Shown here: positions 58,681 to 64,000 of the stretch, in pieces
How the letters are laid out: every line of letters begins with the position of its first letter
How positions within the stretch are numbered: position 1 is the first letter of the stretch
Source: Eutrigla gurnardus
Taxonomy: Eukaryota; Chordata; Actinopteri; Perciformes; Triglidae
Direction: 5' to 3'
NCBI GenBank assembly: GCA_963514095.1
Contig: OY741270.1
Span: forward strand, 19,690,554-19,754,553
Length of the DNA stretch: 64,000 nt
The notes under the pieces: model-generated
What the model was told of the DNA's origin: nothing
Seen by the model: the letters and a program-made list of their open reading frames with translations, nothing else
Databases searched by the model: none
Made by a program: the position numbers and the translations under genes

Positions 58681-61658
58681 ACAGTGATGGATTTAAAGGG
58701 GCACTACACTCAATTTGTGTCTGAAGCCCTCCCTGGGTGACATGAATAATTAGTGGAAACGTGGCCCCCTGTGAGTCGTCTTGAGTGTATATTGCTGGAG
58801 TGAACGACCAACATCTTGAAATATTTGCCCCTTCACATTATAATCTCTCTTTTTTTTTATTTTCTTAAAGGCACATTACCACGTCAGCCCTTTTATTTCT
58901 CTTTCATTCAGAGCCGAGGTATGAAGGAAACCAAAGAATACTTGTCAAAAACTACACTTCTTTGATTTGTATCCTTTAATACACCTTTTAAAAATTGATT
59001 GTGCCCTTGTTCATGTCGAACTCAATACATCAGAAATTATCTAATCATACTTTTTTAGAGGCAGAAGATGAATATGAAAAAAATGCTGTAATCACCCCCC
59101 TCCTCACTCTCACACTCTCTCTGTTCCCCCAGGTGTCACTTTATATATGTCTCTCTTTTTTTCCCCCTACCGATTGTTTCCAATCTCCAACTCTCACTTT
59201 CTCCACCATTTCTCCCTAGGTCCAGTTCTAAACAGACTCTGTCAGGGTAAGATGAAAATAAAATGATTTATGTTGTCCCCCCTCCCCACTTGTTCAAAGT
59301 AATGAGATTCCATATTTCAAGCGGCTTGACAGATGGATTGGAAATTAAAAGCCTTAGATAAGTAATGCCTTTTTGATGTTGGACTGTGAATAACTCACGC
59401 GGGCTGATTGATTTCAAAACTCTTGTGACAAAGTGCACATGCTGTACGGGGGGACAACATGCCCATACTGCTATATGTCACACATTAGTTAATGCGGAGG
59501 GGTCCGTCTCAGAGAAGGCACTTGCAAGGAAGCCTCATTCTCATTCATTTCAGTACATTAGAATAGCATAGGGTCGATATTTACGGGAGTGATTGTTGTC
59601 AAACCGGGGGGAGAGAGTGATGCATTATGTAGGAGTGGGCGTTTCACCTTCATACAGTGCTGCAGAAGTTTGAATTCAAAGTGCATACAGTTGGATTCCA
59701 GAGGTTTTGCTTGTGATGTGACTGCTTTCATAAATGAAAGTACAAAACGGCATCCTGGGAAGGTATTTTGCACAATCGACAACTTGCTGAAACCTTTCCT
59801 CTCTTTACATCTGCTGCTGTGATGAGCACGGATTCAGTAAAAATAAATCAATAAAAGGGATAACGGCTTTAACTCACTTATTTTAAATTGAACTCAACGG
59901 CTAAAAGCCAACATAATTTTATGCATTTAGCGTGCGGTATTCATCCGAGCTACACACATTAGATCATTTCTGCATATGACCTTTGCTTGCGGGCGTAATT
60001 GTGCTCCAGTTCGCCACAGAAGCCGGAGCGACTCGCGCTTTCATTACATCAGCACCTGCAGTCAATTTGGGAGAACAGACAGCTGTCTATTGCTCTGGGA
60101 GGAGACGGAGTGAGAATATCGAACCGGCTTGTTCCGCGAAGGCACGACACCGCCCCGACATAACAGTGATTCATCAGAAAAAGTGCTTGACGAGCAGAGT
60201 CGCCACCGCCGTCTCCATTTTCCCATCAAACATTTCAAAAAGTAATGTCCAGGTATCCGAATGAGTGGTATTAATGGTAATCCATGCTGTCACCTGCTGC
60301 TGAAAGACGGAATTTTAAAAACATGCAGCCGTGTGATTGATTATGCCAATGTGTTTTCTAGAGGTCATATTGATTGGGGTTGTGAGAGGTAAACTCCTAT
60401 TTTCTTTTACTATCTGACCAAACTGACACACAAACCTATGTAATATGTGGAGAACACAAATAATTCAAGTTATTATTAAGCGATATGCAGTGTATGATAA
60501 TTTACATACAGCTGTGTATTCCTTTTGACGAGTTAGATTACAGGTCGGAGGGTCGACCTTACGGTTATTAATCCAAACTCAGCCAAGGGTTACTTTATTC
60601 CTCCCTACTTCATTTTCCTATGTGAAAGAAAGCTGAAAACCCAGTTAGTGCACATGACTGATCGTAGAGCAGCCCTCCTCATTAGGACCACAGGTGTGTA
60701 ATGCCATCACCCTCCCCTGTTGCCCCCCCTCCTGATGTTTCTTGGCTTATATTCTGTCGTTTTGAGGAAAGCATATTGGCCGTTACAGAGATCTATGAAT
60801 GTTCTCCAAAGAAAAATTAACCACTCCAACAAAACTATGAGTTTACCCCCCAAAATCAAACAGTTGCACAAATAATCCATCACACAAACAAATACGTACA
60901 CATGGATAAATAAAGACGGATCGGAGGAGCTGCCTGCCACGCTTAAATCCTCCTCGTGTCTCCGAGAAACAGTGGGCACTCTCATTAGGCACAGGGACGA
61001 CATCTAGTTATTCATTACCCACTCCATGCAAAACCCCGCTATTAAGACTCTAAAAGCCATTAGAGGAATCCATAATGAAACCCCACCAGCAGCAGGTGCA
61101 CATGGGAGGCCGGCTCTCGGAGATGACACAAACAACGCCGCTACATGACAGTTCGGGACTCGGTTAGCCCATTAGCACCATCACGGCAAACGCCGCCGCC
61201 CACTACCGTTGGTGCGGTTTATTGCCGGGTTGGTTTTTTTAAGTATTTAAGGAGCTGTTGGCTGCTTTGCCGGGCGAGTCCTGCTCCAAGTCGCTTCATT
61301 TCACATGCGCCGCAAGTCGGGCGAGGTGTTAGTCAAACGTCGCGTGACAGTATCGACTGCGGCCTGTTTACTGAAAGGAGTTCAGAACAGGATCAGCTAA
61401 ACATATATTATGGCGGATCAATACTGGCTGAAGAAGTGAGCGAGGGGGGCTTGATATTAGTCTGGTTTCACTACCAGCCGGCACTTGACCACTTAAGGTG
61501 TCCCTTCCTGCAGCTTTTTCCCCCCATCTCCGCCACACGGACCAATAACTGCTGGAGGGGAGTTATTCTTCTGCGGTACCACGGATTGATCTGGTGTGAA
61601 TCTGGTCTGAGGCTCAACAAGCAAACATCCAGAGACCAGCCAATGAAATCCAAATAAA
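58681..61658. other. Mostly unique non-coding stretch
   Basis: No gene is seen; the longest frame (61145-61657, 170 codons) has no domain and ends in a repeat relic. Positions 59990-60210 and 61130-61420 are CpG-rich for this window. Sequence from 59860 to 60260 is unique and could be regulatory. T-runs occur near 58850-58858. Confidence 0.5.
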
Positions 61659-61720
61659 TCCATCCATCGTCTACTGCTTATCCTGTATTCAGGGTCGCGG
61701 GGGGGCTGGAGCCGATCCCC
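61659..61720 (+). mobile_element. Relic of the CATCCATC...CTGCTTATCC fish repeat
   Basis: TCCATCCATCGTCTACTGCT, TATCCTGT, CAGGGTCGCGG and GGCTGGAGCC match, in order, a very common fish repeat beginning ATCCATCCATCTTCTACCGC. Only about 60 bp remain. This is recall, not a search. Confidence 0.65.
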
Positions 61721-64000
61721 CAATGAGAAATCTCTTTTTTTCAAAATCAGCAAATGCAAAACAGAGAACGAGAGAGAGAGAGAGAGAAGTAAGGGAGAAA
61801 TGTGTATTTGGTCTCCTGGGCCTTAGCCCCCCCCCCCATCATTATAACCTTAGTCATACTTCATACTTCCTTCCCTTTTATCTTTGACACACTCCATCTG
61901 TTTCTCATCATGTGAAACCCCAATATAAATACAGTACCAGGCGTGTGCAGTGCACAGGGCACTTTGTGTTTAAGATACAGCCCAAGTACATGCTAGTTCT
62001 AAAGTGTACAGATGATCATATATTCTTCGGGGATTACTTTCTTTTAAATGCATTTGACGCTTGAAACCTCTCAAAGATTACAGCGCAAATAAAGAAAGAC
62101 GACGGTATTACAGCGGAGGGGAATTTGGTCCATACAGTACATTCTACCGTTAAATCCACATACAAACTGAATGACAGACAAACACCACAGGTAACTCCCC
62201 AGTCTGCAACCCTTCCATGTCGGAACACAATGGTCACATTGACCTCCAGGGAGAGCCAGGTTCAAGACCAACTGACCCTTAAATTCCCCATCAAACACAA
62301 AAGCAAAAACAAGTGCGTTCGCGCCGGGGTCACAGTTTATGCCGAAGAACCCGCCCTGCCTTTAGCCCGCTCGACCCGCGAGGTGTGTGGGTGGACGGGG
62401 GGACCGCTCCGTGGGGAGAGGGCCCTAGGAATGAAGTATGTCCTGTGTTGCTGTGCTTGCCCCACCGCGGTGTACCTCATCTGTACCTCATCCCTTCTTC
62501 CAGGGTATGCAACCATGAAGTCAATCAGCATGACACCAGGGCATCAATCACTCAAGCTCCCTTTGGAGTGACCTACTTGCTCCTGGAAAGCATACAGAGT
62601 ATATATATGAAAAAAAACAGCATATATTCTAGAAAAAAAGCAGTGGGTGCTTGGGTAGGTCTGTTCCAGCCCATTTATAGTATAGGCTGCACAATGTAAG
62701 CTATCAATGCATTACATTTATCAGTTCAGTGTACTTTCTTTTTAATCTCATGGGTCCCTCATTTTACATTCTTTGATTAAAATGATTTCCAGGAAAGTGT
62801 AACAGTGATAGTTTCTGTCCAGATCCTCCTATCTTCCCGTTTCACATTGTGCTCAAGGAGAGAAAATCAGTTTTCACCCCTCTCGATTATCTCGCAAACA
62901 GTTTTGCATCCTCCTCCAAACAAATCTCCTGCTCCAAAGGGCCCCGGCCCCATTAATAATTCCCTCTCTAATCTCCCCTTTCCATCTGATCAGGTCTTTT
63001 CTTCGCAGCCCCTCTCCATTTCTCACCTGCCCAGAAACTCCATCAACACCTCCCTCCTCTCCCTCTGTGCAGGGTTCACTGCTTTTGATGTCCCGTTGTT
63101 AGCTTAAAATGAGCTTTAACAACTGTATAATCTGAAATAACATTGCCTTAGCCGATTCCTGGAAGGAGAGGAAGAGAAGACGAAGGGGGAAGAAAGAACA
63201 TGTTCCGAGCTAATGGATGTTCCCTGGATGTGTAATGCAATAATTTTGGTGAAAAGGAGCGGGATGGTGAGTATGGGAGGAAGAAGAAAAGAAAGGGGGA
63301 AAAAAAACGAGATGAAATGGACGGATGAGTAGGAGAATGATGAATAGAGGTTAGGGTGAGAGACGGCATGTGAAGGAGTGAGAAAACGGAAAGAAGGGGA
63401 AAGCAGATGGAGCCAGGGAGAGGTTGGGCTGATTTAATCTATTCGCAGGGCCTGTGGTCGCTCCTCTCAGACCACTCTGACAGGCAGACGGGATTTGGCA
63501 GACTGATCAAAATTATAATCTCGTACCCTTTTCCGCATCACGTTGGCAGATGGCACGCATGTGGTCGCTCCCCTGAGTTCTCCCTGCCAATGTCGCCATT
63601 GAATATGCGATAATGGTCGATGATCTGTTGAAGGAAAGTGCTCGACTTGGCCCCGACTTTGAGGCCGCGGCGCAACTTCATTCCCGTTCTTTCACCCTGA
63701 ATTTATTACTCGCGCGGTACAAAAGGAGCTTTAAAATATTCCATATCTGAATTGTTGATGTACCCCGAGTTTAAACGTATCTCTGTGAAGCCCTGTGTGC
63801 TTGGCTGGAACTTCCTCTGATGTTTAATTCATAATCATTACGCAACTCAGCAATGGACTAGCCTTTGCTCGACCTCGGTAATCTTTGAGGATTTCATTAT
63901 TAGAGATAGCGATCGCCGACGCTGCGGAGGAAAAGAGGACCACGCTCTAATTCACTCTACCATGACTCATCATTACACTCTAGAGCATCAGCAAGTAGCT
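61721..64000. other. Non-coding stretch to window end
   Basis: No gene is seen. A GA run lies at 61767-61788 and a C-run at 61829-61838. Anonymous frames reach 148 codons (62125-62571). Pyrimidine-rich sequence covers 62930-63070, and polypurine tracts lie near 63165-63200 and 63275-63307. The last 350 bp are repeat-free with CpG-containing and ATTA words (GATAGCGATCGCCGACG, TTTCATTATTAG) and could belong to a regulatory element continuing past the window. Confidence 0.5.

Noticed and set aside
61145..61657. 170-codon open frame
   Set aside because: It has no recognisable domain and ends at a repeat relic; CpG-rich DNA lowers stop-codon frequency and lengthens chance frames.
62125..62571. 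148-codon open frame overlapping a 128-codon frame in another phase
   Set aside because: Two phases are open at once and neither shows a domain, which is typical of chance.
1..64000. Known microRNAs and tRNAs
   Set aside because: I looked for several familiar mature microRNA sequences and for tRNA A/B boxes and saw none; this check by eye is not exhaustive.

Overview
The window reads as non-coding DNA from a teleost (ray-finned) fish. The evidence is indirect but consistent: very dense dinucleotide microsatellites (CA/TG and GA/CT), long homopolymer runs, moderate base composition, degraded pieces of interspersed repeats of kinds I remember from spiny-rayed fish, and no bacterial-style gene packing. 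No open frame has a recognisable domain. The longest, about 185 codons near 14.8-15.4 kb, is low-complexity chance sequence. I find no supportable protein-coding gene, tRNA, rRNA or known microRNA. The stretch is best read as a gene desert or part of a very large intron.

Layout. 0-5.7 kb: microsatellites, a polypurine tract and a weak TATA-plus-CpG patch. 5.7-7.35 kb: a nested transposon stack. An old interspersed element is broken by an L2-like LINE fragment and again by a 990-bp hAT-type element, which has 10-bp inverted ends, an 8-bp target duplication with one mismatch, and a BED zinc-finger remnant. 7.4-19.2 kb: GA and TG microsatellites, two G-quadruplex motifs and a perfect 13-bp-arm inverted repeat. 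19.2-19.6 kb: an inverted second copy of the interrupted element. 19.6-37 kb: repeat-poor sequence with many octamer (ATGCAAAT) motifs, a perfect DR1 nuclear-receptor site, and the best candidates for distal enhancers. 37.4-38.2 kb: a probable degraded hAT end. 44.5-45.2 kb: a minisatellite of 61/63-bp units with a dimeric higher-order pattern, probably inside a larger mobile element. 49.9-50.5 kb: a CpG-dense patch that could be an orphan promoter. 53.8-64 kb: three further repeat relics and a cluster of homeodomain core motifs near 58.5 kb.

If the sequence has a function, it is probably regulatory. Ten perfect octamers counted by eye (about two expected by chance), the DR1 and the AT-rich homeodomain clusters fit long-range enhancers of a developmental gene outside the window. 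I cannot name that gene. I found no novel biological system. The most solid observations are the transposon nest and the minisatellite structure.
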